Shown piece by piece: positions 1-9,443 of a DNA stretch of 64,000 nt. A program made the translations under genes and the position numbers. Under the pieces are notes generated by a model. The model was not told the origin of the DNA, did not search any database, and saw only the letters and a list, made by a program, of their open reading frames with translations. Each line of letters begins with the position of its first letter. Position 1 is the first letter of the stretch. The stretch is from Candidatus Poribacteria bacterium (GTDB taxonomy: Bacteria; Poribacteria; WGA-4E; JAJDTR01), in NCBI GenBank assembly GCA_028820655.1, contig JAPPIK010000045.1:62001-126000 (forward strand), given 5' to 3'.

Positions 1-1581
1 CGCCTCCGCCGAGAGTTCGGCAATCTCGTGCGCACACCTCTTCTGAAAGATGCTCCCGCGCTTCAAACGGTGTTCCGCTGCTGTCAAATCCGCGGTGGTC
101 AACGGAACGGTGTCCAAAAACGTCTCCCAATCGCTCGTTAGTTCCGATAAAGATTTGCCGTAAGCGGCTCTGAAATTCCCGGTCGGAAAGGCGCGCTTGA
201 ACGCCTCTATGCCGTAGGCCTCCACCACGTATCGAACGAATGATCCGGCGAGCATGTAACTGCGCGACGACGCCTGCGCCCAAAAACCGAACCCCATGAT
301 TTGGCCGATTGAAGGAGCGACGCCCGACTCTCGCATCGCCCTGCTCCATTGATGAGGTGTCAATTTCCCCTCGTTCCAATTGGCGGCGACGGCGATGCCT
401 TCGTGCAACCCCAGCTTCAGGCTAACCTTGAAAAACGGATGCCAATCTGTCGTCAATGCGTGGACCAATTCGTGTTTGATGATTGGGTGAGGAAACGGCT
501 CATAATTGACGTGAAAGCCGTAGCCAAACGGGTCTTCAACCAAGGTGTGTCCGGCGCCGATTAGGTGTTTCTTTTGTTCGGGGGATGTGTAGATATAAGC
601 GTTCACCTTCCTCGAGGGTTGCGTCCGGAGGTAGTCGATTAACTGGGCATACCGAAACTCGTGGTCTCGTGCAATCCGCTCGATTTCCCGTTCAACCTTC
701 GACCCCTTTTCGTAGAATATCTTGAAATGTTCCGTTTCATGCAGCCCTCCCAGCGCATTCTCGATGTATCCCCGCGTCGGGCGCAAGCCGAGTTCGCCTC
801 TGTTCAGGTAGATGAGTAGCAGTAGGCATGCGAGAACGATGAGTTGAATCCGAGGATACACATCCGCGAAACGCAGCTTGAAACGATAGACTTTCCGCCA
901 GTTCAAGGTGTGGACAAGATGCGGACGCCTACCACTTTCCAATACTATGATTGAGATTGTCAGAAAGAGCCACGCCAGCAGGAGCGCCGTTCCGCGCGCA
1001 ATGAGCAGCGAGCCGGTGATTGAGATCTGTTCATCGTATATGGGGCCGGGAAAGTATCCGAAAGCCGCATGAAACCCGAACACCGGGGGATGGAATACGA
1101 GATTGTAGACGAACGTGAGAAACGTGACAAGGATATACGCCAGATATGCGCTATACCCACCCCATCGCCGTTTCATCCAGAAGCCGAAGAACAGACCGGC
1201 GGCGGTTGCATAGGCGCAACTGATTACCGGCAGCAGGAAAAAGAAAGCAAAACCATCGGAAAGATCACAGTTCTCCACGCGCAGCGCGTTCAGGGAGAGA
1301 ATAACGAGCGGCGCAATCAACAGCGTCAGGCTGCTCCCAAACGTCCTCCAGAATAGGGTTATCACGATATGGTGGGAAGTGCCTGAAGGAAAATGGAGTG
1401 AGCGCCGCAGACGGTGCACGCCTGTTACGCTGATATACGCCCCGGCAAATGAGATTGCGATGGCGAGAACGGCGCAAGATTCATACGCTAACAGGTTGAA
1501 CAGCGGAACCTGAATCAGCGCCAATCCCAAAGCCGCCAAAATAATGAACCAGAGCCAGTATGAGATGGATTTGAAGATCAT
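1..1581 (-). CDS. Membrane-anchored zinc metallopeptidase (gluzincin-like), C-terminus outside window
   Basis: The reading frame is open from the ATG at 1581-1579 to the window edge (527 codons, no stop), so the gene is partial. The first ~270 residues hold about six hydrophobic segments, beginning MIFKSISYWLWFIILAALG, typical of an integral membrane domain. A soluble, presumably extracytoplasmic domain follows. It contains HELVH at residues 370-374 (bases 460-474), the HExxH zinc-binding and catalytic motif, and a downstream GLHEGIAV segment whose Glu would be the third zinc ligand of a gluzincin. This layout resembles peptidase MA-like families fused to a polytopic membrane domain. The substrate cannot be told. 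The gene stands alone, with 193 bases to its upstream neighbour. Metallopeptidase fold: good confidence; physiological role: unknown. Confidence 0.75.
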   Translation of the reverse strand, partial: MIFKSISYWLWFIILAALGLALIQVPLFNLLAYESCAVLAIAISFAGAYISVTGVHRLRRSLHFPSGTSHHIVITLFWRTFGSSLTLLIAPLVILSLNALRVENCDLSDGFAFFFLLPVISCAYATAAGLFFGFWMKRRWGGYSAYLAYILVTFLTFVYNLVFHPPVFGFHAAFGYFPGPIYDEQISITGSLLIARGTALLLAWLFLTISIIVLESGRRPHLVHTLNWRKVYRFKLRFADVYPRIQLIVLACLLLLIYLNRGELGLRPTRGYIENALGGLHETEHFKIFYEKGSKVEREIERIARDHEFRYAQLIDYLRTQPSRKVNAYIYTSPEQKKHLIGAGHTLVEDPFGYGFHVNYEPFPHPIIKHELVHALTTDWHPFFKVSLKLGLHEGIAVAANWNEGKLTPHQWSRAMRESGVAPSIGQIMGFGFWAQASSRSYMLAGSFVRYVVEAYGIEAFKRAFPTGNFRAAYGKSLSELTSDWETFLDTVPLTTADLTAAEHRLKRGSIFQKRCAHEIAELSAEA

Positions 1582-1774
1582 ACGTCATTGTGTTGACAGC
1601 GCAATAGCGGACGATGTCTGTTCCGTAAATTGGAGGCGAGTGCGTAGGTTGGGTTGAACGGAACATGGAGAATCTCACCTCGGAGGACTAAAAATCTCCG
1701 GCTACTTGTGATACTTAAAGTCTCCGAAATCATAGTGAAACCCAACACTTCATAACTGCTTCTCCCTGTCTACA

Positions 1775-2983
1775 TCAAAACTCGTTCGCCACAAACACCA
1801 AATCAAACACATTCACCACCCCATCCCCGTTCACGTCAATGCCTTTCTTATCCGCCCCGAACCCTTGAGCCACCAGCATCAGGTCAAGGATATTTACCAC
1901 ACCATCGCCATTGACATCCGCCGGATTCGCAGGCGTGGCTTTGAGATACATCTCGCCGTCAAGGTTTGGGAGAGTGTGCGTCATACCTTCCACCTCACTC
2001 GAAACGCCGGTTACGACCTCGGGCAACGCAATCGTCTGTGTTTCCCCGCTGTGGTTGTACACCGCCCAACCGTTGGTATATTCGCGGAGGTAGAGACCGG
2101 GTATCTCTTCATAGAGTTGGGCTGTGAGGCCGACGGGTTGTCCTAGGTCGGCATCCCAGAATTCGTACCAGACATGCTCGTGACCCTCGCCCAAGTTAAA
2201 AAGTACGTAGCCATTTGAATGTGTCAAGCTTAAGGTAGTGAACGCACGCATCCAGCGAAGATTCGTCAAATCGTCGGGGGATTTAGTGGGAATCCCCCAT
2301 CCTTCAAGTGCGTTAACTTGCGGTTCTCTTAAGTTCTGCTCTAACCAGAGCAGAGAGGTCTCAACTTCATTGAGTAGGGCTTCAAGATAGTTTCCGGTTG
2401 CAGTACGAGGTATTAATGTTTCCATGAAGCCGCCGTTAATATGGGGCGATGTCCTTGGAATTGTGTTACGATTGGTATTTCCCATTATAAGAAAATCGGG
2501 TCTTGCTCCAGCGCGAATGCGACGCAGGATATTATCTCGAGCGCGTTGCTCTGCCTCATTCCCGCGATACTTGTGCGACCAATCGCCGTATAGTTCGGCA
2601 AGAACGGCTCCATGTTCGTTCCACCAGTCGAAATGAATGCCGTCGTATAAGCCACACTTGGAAATGGCGATAGCCTGCTGGACAATTCGATCCTGAATAT
2701 CCGGGTGGGTGAAATCAATTAAACCGAATACTCCTTCCCAAGCGTTGACGATATTTCCATCGGAGTCCTTTATCCAATACGACCAATCTTCGGGGAATTC
2801 GTCCAGCGCGTAGGACCTCATTCTGATGTCGGCGATAAAAAGCATGTTCGGATTAAGGTCGAGAAACTCGTCACGCTTTTGTATCGCCTCGTCAAGGCTT
2901 CCCGCCATTGAAAATCCGTCAGGTGTTTCCTTGAATCTCAATCCAAATTGAGGGACACTGAACCACAGATCGTGCATCGCCAC
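1775..2983 (-). CDS. Glycosidase-like TIM-barrel domain with C-terminal dockerin repeats (3' half of a frame-broken gene)
   Basis: Roughly 340 residues resemble a hypothetical glycoside hydrolase TIM barrel: DGIHFDWWNEHG is typical of a strand ending in acidic catalytic residues, and further Asp/Trp-rich segments follow. The last ~50 residues carry two DVNGDGVVN calcium-binding loops about 30 residues apart, the hallmark of a type I dockerin-like module. No signal peptide is present at this ATG; the upstream overlapping frame (2938-3678) supplies a signal peptide and leucine-rich repeats. The frame continues open upstream of the ATG across the overlap, so the two pieces probably belong to one secreted protein split by a frameshift. 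No cohesin or scaffoldin gene is visible in the window, so the dockerin may act differently from cellulosomal ones. The hydrolytic activity is inferred only. Confidence 0.65.
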   Translation of the reverse strand: MAMHDLWFSVPQFGLRFKETPDGFSMAGSLDEAIQKRDEFLDLNPNMLFIADIRMRSYALDEFPEDWSYWIKDSDGNIVNAWEGVFGLIDFTHPDIQDRIVQQAIAISKCGLYDGIHFDWWNEHGAVLAELYGDWSHKYRGNEAEQRARDNILRRIRAGARPDFLIMGNTNRNTIPRTSPHINGGFMETLIPRTATGNYLEALLNEVETSLLWLEQNLREPQVNALEGWGIPTKSPDDLTNLRWMRAFTTLSLTHSNGYVLFNLGEGHEHVWYEFWDADLGQPVGLTAQLYEEIPGLYLREYTNGWAVYNHSGETQTIALPEVVTGVSSEVEGMTHTLPNLDGEMYLKATPANPADVNGDGVVNILDLMLVAQGFGADKKGIDVNGDGVVNVFDLVFVANEF

Positions 2984-3678
2984 GTTTTCGACAAATTGAT
3001 TCTGTCGTGTATTGGTAGCGGTGGTAGTTCACAGTTTTGGTCATAGTAGAAATGAGTTAAAGCGAGTCCATCTAGCGGTGTGTGATCTGTAACGGGGTTA
3101 CCTCGAATATCTAACGTCTCCAATTCTACTAAATTTTCGAGAGGGCGAATATCTGGGATGTGGTTATCGTTCAGATACAACTCGGTCAGTTGCAAGAGTT
3201 TTGCAAGTGGTGTAACGTCGGCAATGCGATTGCCCTCAAGTCGCAACGAAACTAGGTTGGTAAGATTTTCGACAGGACCGATATCAACAATCCGATTAAA
3301 CCGCACGTTTAGACCGCTTAAGTTAAAGAGGTTTGACAACGCCGTTATATCTGAGATTGAGCAGGCGGCGACATCAAGGTAGGTCAAGCTTCGGAGGTCG
3401 GCAATCGGTGAAAGTTCGGCGAGTGGATTTCCCCATAAGGACAGACTTCTCAGATTGGTTGCGTGTTCCAAGCCAGTGAGGTGCTTTATATCGTGTCGGG
3501 CTGCGCCGAGGTTTTCTAGACGCAGCATATCTTCTTTTGTGATCCGACTATCGGGGCGTATTCGGAGTTCTTCGCGGATGACGGCACGGAGGTTTGGATC
3601 GCGGATATCGACCACTTGGGCGTGGGCGGCGATGCAGAGGGAGTAGAGGAGAATTAGCCGGCTGATGTGTTTGTACAT
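2938..3678 (-). CDS. Secreted leucine-rich-repeat protein (5' half of a frame-broken gene)
   Basis: The ATG is preceded by a GGAGA ribosome-binding site 7 bases upstream. Residues 1-20 form a signal peptide ending AHA. About seven internalin-type leucine-rich repeats of ~22 residues follow (residues ~60-205; LxxLxLxxNxIxDIxPL pattern, e.g. LTNLVSLRLEGNRIADVTPL). After LPPLPIHDRI the frame drifts into a Cys-rich tail that does not look conserved and stops at 2938, while the glycosidase-like domain continues in another frame over the same bases. LRR domains of this kind usually bind proteins or glycans. It is most simply read as the N-terminal part of one ~640-residue LRR-glycosidase-dockerin protein; a sequencing or assembly error at the junction is as possible as a real mutation. 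Confidence 0.7.
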   Translation of the reverse strand: MYKHISRLILLYSLCIAAHAQVVDIRDPNLRAVIREELRIRPDSRITKEDMLRLENLGAARHDIKHLTGLEHATNLRSLSLWGNPLAELSPIADLRSLTYLDVAACSISDITALSNLFNLSGLNVRFNRIVDIGPVENLTNLVSLRLEGNRIADVTPLAKLLQLTELYLNDNHIPDIRPLENLVELETLDIRGNPVTDHTPLDGLALTHFYYDQNCELPPLPIHDRINLSKTWRCTICGSVSLNLD

Positions 3679-3903
3679 GGGAATTCTCCAGAGTGCGGTA
3701 TTTTCTCGGAGTTATTGTGCAAGAAAGGGAGGGAGTTTTCAAGAGAAAATGATGGAAGGATAGAAAATGGGGATTTGGCAATCGGAGATCGCTCCTACAA
3801 ACCAATTTGTCGCGCATTTGGGACTTGTGTTTGTTAAGGAACCGCACAACGATTATAAGAGGGAAAATGGGTGTTTTGATGACTGGAGAGAAAATACGGC
3901 GCC

Positions 3904-4260
3904 CTATTTTGGCTCGGTGCGCTGATGATATTCTTCGTGATGTTCGAGATGGTTAACGTGGTTCTGATTCAACCGCGCGATTTCCACTCGCAGGTCGTGA
4001 GAGTTCGCCTCAATCTTTTCAGTGAGCTTACTCATGTCGGCATGGAACGCTTGAGAATTCGCATCTAACCGAAAATTTATCTGTTGTATATCGTTGCGAA
4101 GCTGGTTGATGGAGTCTTTTAGAGTCCCGAAACCTTCGTTCATGCGTGCTTCGAATTTGTCTTCTCTCCGATTCAAAACACGCCAACCGAACAGCAAAAT
4201 TGCGACGCAGAACACAGCAAATGGTCCCCACAACTTGAATCCATCAAGTAAACCTTCCAT
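3904..4260 (-). CDS. Small membrane-anchored coiled-coil protein
   Basis: This 118-residue protein has one transmembrane helix at residues ~10-28 (WGPFAVFCVAILLFGW) followed by a charged, heptad-like helical region to the C-terminus with no Pro and few Gly, predicted to be a coiled coil facing the cytoplasm. The C-terminus is His/Glu rich. The ATG has a GGAAGGAG ribosome-binding site 9 bases upstream. It lies 180 bases downstream of the RNase J gene on the same strand and may be the last gene of a leuS-rnj transcript. I do not recognise a named family; it resembles generic DUF1640-like or phage-holin-like membrane coiled coils in shape only. Confidence 0.6.
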   Translation of the reverse strand: MEGLLDGFKLWGPFAVFCVAILLFGWRVLNRREDKFEARMNEGFGTLKDSINQLRNDIQQINFRLDANSQAFHADMSKLTEKIEANSHDLRVEIARLNQNHVNHLEHHEEYHQRTEPK

Positions 4261-4439
4261 GGCTCAGTGTCTCCTTCCGTCATGCCAAATTTGCGGAGTA
4301 CGTAACAATTTTGACTAATCAGTGCAACTATATCACATTCCCATCTCTTTTTCAACCTGCATCTACCATGTGAATCATGCAAAGACCAAGGAGGTGAAGG
4401 TGAGAAACCGAATCGCTGATTAAACAGATTATTCGACAA

Positions 4440-6107
4440 TTACACGCGCATGACGACGGGCAGCACCATCGGTCGGCGGTCGGTCTTTTTCGCGAAGAAC
4501 CGGCGCAGAGTGGTTCTCACCTCCTCCTGCACGGTTTCGGTTTCGCTCTTGCTCTCCAAGCTCATGTGCTCCAGCGCGTGAATAACGACGTTCTTGGCTT
4601 CGTTCATTAAGTCTTCCGACTCATCCATGTAGACGAACCCTCTGGAGACCATGTCGGGTCCGGCGACCAGATCCCCGCTGTTGCTGTCCAACACGGTAAT
4701 CGGAATCACCATGCCGTCTTGCGAGAGTTGGTGTCGATCATGGAGCACGATATCCTCAACCCCGAGATCAATGTGCCCATCCACTAAGACCCTTCCAGCG
4801 GGGACTTTGTCTCGAATCTCGCACGAGTCGGGCGTGAGCCACACGCAATCTCCGTTCTCGGCGACCGTGATGTTTTCATAAGGCACGCCAACGGTTTCGG
4901 CGAGTTCGGCGTGCTGGACGAGGTTACTGTATTCTCCGTGCATCGGCATGAAGAACTTGGGTCGCACGAGATTGAGCATCAATTTCAGATCTTCCTGCGC
5001 ACCGTGACCGGAAACGTGAACGTTTGAGTTCTTTTCGTGGAGGACGTGCGCGCCGCGCCGCAGGAGGTGGTTGATCATGTTGCCGACGGATCTCTCATTC
5101 CCCGGAATGATTCGAGCGGAGATGACCACGGTGTCCTCCGGCTCGACCCGGAGGAAAGCATGGTTTTCCATCGCCATCAGCGCCATGGCGGAGCGCGGCT
5201 CGCCCTGACTGCCGGTGCTCAGTACAGCGACTTCGTGCGGGCTGAATTGATCGACCTCGCGCGGGTTGATTAGCAGGTCGGGCGGCACGTCGAGGTACCC
5301 AAGTTCGGAGGCGGTGCGGATGTTGTTGACCAAAGAGCGCCCGCTGACTGCAATGAGGCGGCGGTGCTCCTGCGCGAGTTCGACGAATTGTTGGATACGG
5401 TGGAGACTTGAGGAGAAGGTGGAGAAGATGAGCCGGTGCTCAACGTTTTGAAAGATCCGGTCAAGGTCGTTATAGATACTGCGTTCCGAAGGCGTCAAGC
5501 CGGGGCGGTCGGCGTTCGTGCTGTCGGAGACGAGAAGCAGCACCCCTTTTTCGCCGAGCGCCGCCAGTTTGTGCACGTCCGTTAGGCGATTATCGCCGGG
5601 GGTGAGGTCAAACTTGTAGTCGCCCGTATGAATGATGACCCCGACCGGCGTGTGAAGCGCGACCGCCACCGCATCGGGAATGCTGTGGGTAACGTAGATG
5701 AGTTCTAGTTTGAAGTTGCCGAGTCGCAGCGGTTCGTCTGGGGTTATGACGTTCAGTTCGGCGTCCTTGAGGACATCGTATTCGCGCAACCGCCCTTTGG
5801 CTATGGCAAGTGTCAACGCCGTGCCGTAAACGGGAACGTTGATCTGCCGAAGGAACAGCGAAAGAGCGCCGATGTGATCTTCATGCGCGTGGGTGAGGAT
5901 GATTCCCCGTACTTTGTGCCGGTTTTCGATTAGATAGGTCAAATCCGGGAACACGAGGTCTACGCCGGGCATGTCGGGGTCGGGGAACATGAGACCGGCG
6001 TCGATTACGATGATATCCTCACCGTATTCGTACGCCATCATGTTTAAGCCAAATTCCCCCAATCCTCCGATGGGAACAATTGACACTCCGTTTTCAGTTT
6101 CAGACAT
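4440..6107 (-). CDS. rnj: Ribonuclease J
   Basis: The 555-residue protein matches RNase J in length and order: a metallo-beta-lactamase domain with HxHxDH (H73, H75, D77, H78 in THAHEDHIG), a beta-CASP insert with the HTGDYKFD and SDSTNAD segments, then the GHGAQEDLKLML and MPMHGEY motifs and a short C-terminal domain. RNase J is a cytoplasmic zinc-dependent enzyme with 5'-3' exonuclease and endonuclease activity in mRNA decay and rRNA maturation. The start ATG has a GAGGAAG site just upstream. The gene lies only 41 bases after the leuS stop on the same strand, so the two are probably co-transcribed. Nothing is missing. Confidence 0.93.
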   Translation of the reverse strand: MSETENGVSIVPIGGLGEFGLNMMAYEYGEDIIVIDAGLMFPDPDMPGVDLVFPDLTYLIENRHKVRGIILTHAHEDHIGALSLFLRQINVPVYGTALTLAIAKGRLREYDVLKDAELNVITPDEPLRLGNFKLELIYVTHSIPDAVAVALHTPVGVIIHTGDYKFDLTPGDNRLTDVHKLAALGEKGVLLLVSDSTNADRPGLTPSERSIYNDLDRIFQNVEHRLIFSTFSSSLHRIQQFVELAQEHRRLIAVSGRSLVNNIRTASELGYLDVPPDLLINPREVDQFSPHEVAVLSTGSQGEPRSAMALMAMENHAFLRVEPEDTVVISARIIPGNERSVGNMINHLLRRGAHVLHEKNSNVHVSGHGAQEDLKLMLNLVRPKFFMPMHGEYSNLVQHAELAETVGVPYENITVAENGDCVWLTPDSCEIRDKVPAGRVLVDGHIDLGVEDIVLHDRHQLSQDGMVIPITVLDSNSGDLVAGPDMVSRGFVYMDESEDLMNEAKNVVIHALEHMSLESKSETETVQEEVRTTLRRFFAKKTDRRPMVLPVVMRV

Positions 6108-6148
6108 TCAGTTCTTCCTCTTCATTATCAATCATTCAGGCACCCCGT

Positions 6149-8698
6149 TCAAACGACGATATTCACCAGTCTATTCGGAACGACAATCACTTTGCGCACC
6201 GTTTTCCCGGCGACATGGTTTTGCACGCGCTCGTCCGCAAGCGCGGCAGCTTCCGCCTCTTCGTTGCTGGCGTCCGCGGCGAGTTGGACACGCCCGCGCA
6301 GTTTGCCGTTGACCTGCACGACGATGGTGACCTCTTCGCGCTTGAGTGCGTCCGCATCGCAGATTGGCCAAGGCGCGTGAGCGATGAGTTCCGCCTCGCC
6401 GAGCCGCTCCCACAATTCTTCGGCAATGTGCGGCGCGTAGGGGGAGAGCAATCGGAGGAACGTCTTTATCGCCTCTTTGGGTGCAGATTTCGCTTGTGTG
6501 GCGGCATTGACAAACACCATCATGTGGCTAATGGCGGTGTTCATCTTATCGATCGATTCCGTATCCTCGGTGACATCCTTGATAGCTTGGTTCAACGCCT
6601 TCCACAGTTCGGTATCGCTATCAACAGGTGCGTCGGTCAGCTTGTCGTTAAGATCGCCCGTTTCTTCGTCGATCACGAGACGCCACACCCGCTGAAGAAA
6701 GCGGTAGACGCCATCCACACCGCGCGTCTGCCACGGCGCACTGACGCTAAGCGGACCGATAAACAGTTCATACAGGCGAAGGGCATCCGCGCCGTACGCA
6801 TCGATTGCCTCCTCCGTTGTCACGATGTTGAAACGAGACTTGGACATCTTCTCAATCTGCGTGTTTGCCCGTACGCCGGTTGCCTTAACGAACCACTCCG
6901 CATCCCGCTCCTCCACCTCTTTCGGGGAGTAGTATTTGCCGTTCTCATCCTGATAGGAGTAGGCGAGGATCATGCCCTGATTAAAGAGCTTTTGGAACGG
7001 CTCCTTCGTGGAGACAAGCCCGCAGTCGTACAGCACCTTGTGCCAAAACCGCGCGTAGAGCAGATGCAGCACCGCGTGTTCCGCGCCGCCAACGTAGAGA
7101 TCAACCGGCATCCAGTATTGCTCCGCCTCGGCGGACCACGGTTCAACCTCATTTTGCGGATCCATGTATCGCAGGTAGTACCAACACGATCCCGCCCACT
7201 GGGGCATGGTGTTCGTTTCCCGCACGCCTTTCCGCCCGTCGGGCAGGGTGACCATCAGCCAGTCGTCGGAGGCGCGCGCAAGGGGCGGCTCTCCTCCGGC
7301 GGTCGGTTTATACTCGTCAATTGGCGGAAGCTCTACCGGAAGTTCGCTCTCCGGCAGCGGCATAATCGTACCATTCTCCAACTGTACGGTGGGGAAGGGC
7401 TCACCCCAATAACGTTGGCGCGAAAACAGCCAATCGCGCAGCCGGTACTGCACCTGGTGCACGCCTTTTCCCTGATCTTCAAGCCAGTCAATCATCTTGG
7501 TTTTTGCGGCTTGAACGCCGAGACCGTCGAGAAAATCGCTATTGATCGCGGGACCATCGCCGAGATAAGGACCTCCCTCAAAATCGTTGGGCGGCTGAAC
7601 GGTGCGGACAATGGGTAGATTATGCGCTTCGGCGAACTCCCAGTCACGGTCATCCTGCGCGGGCACCGCCATGATCGCCCCCGTGCCGTACGCCATCAGT
7701 ACGTAGTCGGCGACCCAGATGGGGATGGCTTTCTCATTTGCCGGGTTGATCGCATAAGCCCCCGTAAAAACACCCGACTTCTCCTTGGCGAGATCGGTTC
7801 GCTGCAAGTCGGTTTTGTTCCGCGCCTCCTCGACGTAAGCCTCGACGGCGGTGCGGTGATCTTGCGTTGTGAGTTTTTCAACCAAGGGATGCTCCGGCGC
7901 AAAGACGCAGTACGTCGCGCCGAACAACGTATCCGGGCGAGTGGAGAAAACGGAGAACGAGGCATCCGTATCCTTGATCTTGAACTCTATCTCCGCGCCC
8001 TCGGACTTGCCGATCCAGTTCCGCTGCATCTCCTTGATCCCTTCGGGCCAGTCGAGTTCTTCGATGTCATCCAGCAACCGCTCGGCATACGCGGTAATCC
8101 TCAACATCCACTGCCGCATCAGGCGTTGCTCCACCGGATCACCGGTTTCAACATATTTCCCATCCTTGACCTCCTCGTTAGAGAGAACTGTTCCTAGCGC
8201 CGGGCACCAGTTGACGGGAATATCATCTAAGTATGCCAGTCCTTTCTCATGGAGCTTCAAGAAAATCCATTGGGTCCATCGGTAGTAGTCGGGCGCGGAG
8301 GTGCTTACCTCCCTATCCCAATCGTAAGAGAAACCGATGCGCTTGATCTGTTCTCGGAATCTGTCGATGTTTCTTCTCGTCACGATAGCCGGGTGGATGT
8401 TCTCGCGCTCGGCGGTGCGTTCGATAGTCAGCCCGAACGAATCCCAGCCCATCGGGTGCAGCACATTGTAACCCTGCATTCGTTTCATGCGAGCCAACAC
8501 ATCCGTGGAGGTGTAGCCTTTCGGGTGACCCACGTGCAGCCCCGCGCCGGAGGTATAAGGAAACATGTCAAGGATGTAATACTTCGATTTTCCTTTCCAC
8601 CCCTCGGGGTCGTCGGAGGTGCGGAATGTCTTTCGTTCGTCCCAGATGCGTTGCCATTTCGGTTCAATGACCCCGGGCTGATATGAGTGTTCTGCCAT
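6149..8698 (-). CDS. leuS: Leucyl-tRNA synthetase
   Basis: A class I aminoacyl-tRNA synthetase charging tRNA-Leu in the cytoplasm. It has the HIGH signature as HVGH (residues 55-58), a CP1 editing domain (~residues 220-415), the class I KMSKS loop at 617-621 (bases 6836-6850), the anticodon-binding helical domain and a C-terminal domain with [11 protein letters not shown]. At 849 residues it is of normal bacterial length. I chose the ATG at 8698 (MAEHSYQPG) because GAGGAG lies 7 bases upstream; an in-frame TTG five codons earlier overlaps that site and is unlikely. The gene appears to lead an operon with rnj. Confidence 0.95.
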   Translation of the reverse strand: MAEHSYQPGVIEPKWQRIWDERKTFRTSDDPEGWKGKSKYYILDMFPYTSGAGLHVGHPKGYTSTDVLARMKRMQGYNVLHPMGWDSFGLTIERTAERENIHPAIVTRRNIDRFREQIKRIGFSYDWDREVSTSAPDYYRWTQWIFLKLHEKGLAYLDDIPVNWCPALGTVLSNEEVKDGKYVETGDPVEQRLMRQWMLRITAYAERLLDDIEELDWPEGIKEMQRNWIGKSEGAEIEFKIKDTDASFSVFSTRPDTLFGATYCVFAPEHPLVEKLTTQDHRTAVEAYVEEARNKTDLQRTDLAKEKSGVFTGAYAINPANEKAIPIWVADYVLMAYGTGAIMAVPAQDDRDWEFAEAHNLPIVRTVQPPNDFEGGPYLGDGPAINSDFLDGLGVQAAKTKMIDWLEDQGKGVHQVQYRLRDWLFSRQRYWGEPFPTVQLENGTIMPLPESELPVELPPIDEYKPTAGGEPPLARASDDWLMVTLPDGRKGVRETNTMPQWAGSCWYYLRYMDPQNEVEPWSAEAEQYWMPVDLYVGGAEHAVLHLLYARFWHKVLYDCGLVSTKEPFQKLFNQGMILAYSYQDENGKYYSPKEVEERDAEWFVKATGVRANTQIEKMSKSRFNIVTTEEAIDAYGADALRLYELFIGPLSVSAPWQTRGVDGVYRFLQRVWRLVIDEETGDLNDKLTDAPVDSDTELWKALNQAIKDVTEDTESIDKMNTAISHMMVFVNAATQAKSAPKEAIKTFLRLLSPYAPHIAEELWERLGEAELIAHAPWPICDADALKREEVTIVVQVNGKLRGRVQLAADASNEEAEAAALADERVQNHVAGKTVRKVIVVPNRLVNIVV

Positions 8699-8885
8699 TT
8701 CGTTTCTCCTCAATTCGTCAACTCGTATAGTTGACCATGACTCTTGGGATTAGAGTTTTTAAATAGCTGGGGAAGCGAATTACGATTTAATGATGAAAGA
8801 TCTCCGTTGATGCTTTGAAAGTGGTGCGCAGTGCGCACCCTACAAAGTCGAACTTAAGCTGTATTTTATATTCGCTGACGGCAAA

Positions 8886-8924
8886 TAAAAAGCCCACCAT
8901 CGAAGGAGCGTTCGATGATGGGCT
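8886..8924 (-). terminator. Rho-independent terminator
   Basis: A 14-bp stem (AGCCCACCATCGAA against TTCGATGATGGGCT, one mismatch) with a 6-base loop is followed on the minus strand by TTTTTATTT. It ends the transcript that begins near 9118. Confidence 0.8.
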
Positions 8925-8953
8925 GTAAATCGGGAAATCGGTATGAATGCAGT

Positions 8954-9073
8954 CTAACGTCTCCTCACTACGCCTCCGCCCATCGCGCAATACAATCGCA
9001 ATAAATCCGAAAGACCGTTCTTTTCGGGGGCGGTGAGGCGGCGATTGTCGAAGGGCGTGGATTGGAACAACAT
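8954..9073 (-). CDS. Possible 39-residue small protein inside the candidate small transcript
   Basis: ATG at 9073 to TAG at 8954 gives MLFQSTPFDNRRLTAPEKNG followed by a helical LSDLLRLY segment and a Gly/Arg-rich tail. The frame ends about 30 bases before the terminator stem, as for a real small gene, and the 5' leader would be ~45 nt. No good ribosome-binding site precedes the ATG, and the same bases form extended RNA pairings, so the alternative is a purely non-coding RNA. I cannot assign a family. Confidence 0.25.
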   Translation of the reverse strand: MLFQSTPFDNRRLTAPEKNGLSDLLRLYCAMGGGVVRRR

Positions 9074-9124
9074 GATTTCGATATCCGAATAAGAATCTGT
9101 ACTTCATACGAACTGATTGCTCCA

Positions 9125-9153
9125 ATTATACCAGATTAAGCGGGCAAAGTCAA
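9125..9153 (-). promoter_or_regulatory. Sigma-70-type promoter of the small transcript
   Basis: On the minus strand TTGACT (9153-9148) is separated by exactly 17 bases from TATAAT (9130-9125). Transcription would begin near 9118. This is one of the best promoter matches in the window. Confidence 0.75.
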
Positions 9154-9356
9154 ACCAATTGGGACTGCAGTTCAGAGGAAACACATCTAATTACAGAACC
9201 CGGCGGGACTGTAGCCCAGTGTTTCAAAAAAGAGAAACTTGCTTGTTTTCTGATACACTATCAGTTCGCCTTTCCATTTCATGTTTTTCCGCCGCTGAAG
9301 ACCTAATCCTTCCAACGCAGCAGATTCACATATCACAAAGGGTTTGGATATTATGA

Positions 9357-9373
9357 TTGGCAAAAAACTTGCA
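9357..9373 (+). promoter_or_regulatory. Sigma-54 (RpoN)-type -24/-12 promoter
   Basis: TTGGCA at 9357-9362 and TTGCA at 9369-9373 place the invariant GG and GC with the obligatory 10-base gap of the sigma-54 consensus. It sits 70 bases upstream of the STAS gene. Sigma-54 promoters need an enhancer-binding activator; none is encoded in this window. Confidence 0.5.
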
Positions 9374-9443
9374 TGATATGTCAGCGGCGGAAAAGTCACC
9401 AATAGATTAACTAACCTTACTACACATTATTGGGGAGGACATT

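Larger units (their letters stand above)
8886..9118 (-). ncRNA. Candidate small structured RNA with own promoter and terminator
   Basis: A near-consensus sigma-70 promoter (9125-9153) and a strong rho-independent terminator (8886-8924) delimit a ~230-nt minus-strand transcript. Inside it, distant segments pair: CTGTACTTCATAC (9097-9109) with GTATGAATGCAG (8941-8952) would close the ends of the RNA; ACAATCGC pairs with GCGATTGT; and CCGAAA/TTTCGG forms a local hairpin. This long closed rod recalls 6S-like RNAs, but I see no decisive family signature, and no SRP, RNase P or tmRNA motifs. A 39-codon reading frame (8954-9073) lies inside, so a small mRNA is the alternative. Confidence 0.45.

Noticed and set aside
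6080-7618. A 512-codon open frame on the plus strand
   Set aside because: It is antisense to leuS, whose motifs fit the minus strand throughout; composition is that of a shadow frame.
8787-9125. A 112-codon minus-strand frame
   Set aside because: It reads straight through the rho-independent terminator at 8886-8924 and a palindromic repeat, so it is not a gene as such.
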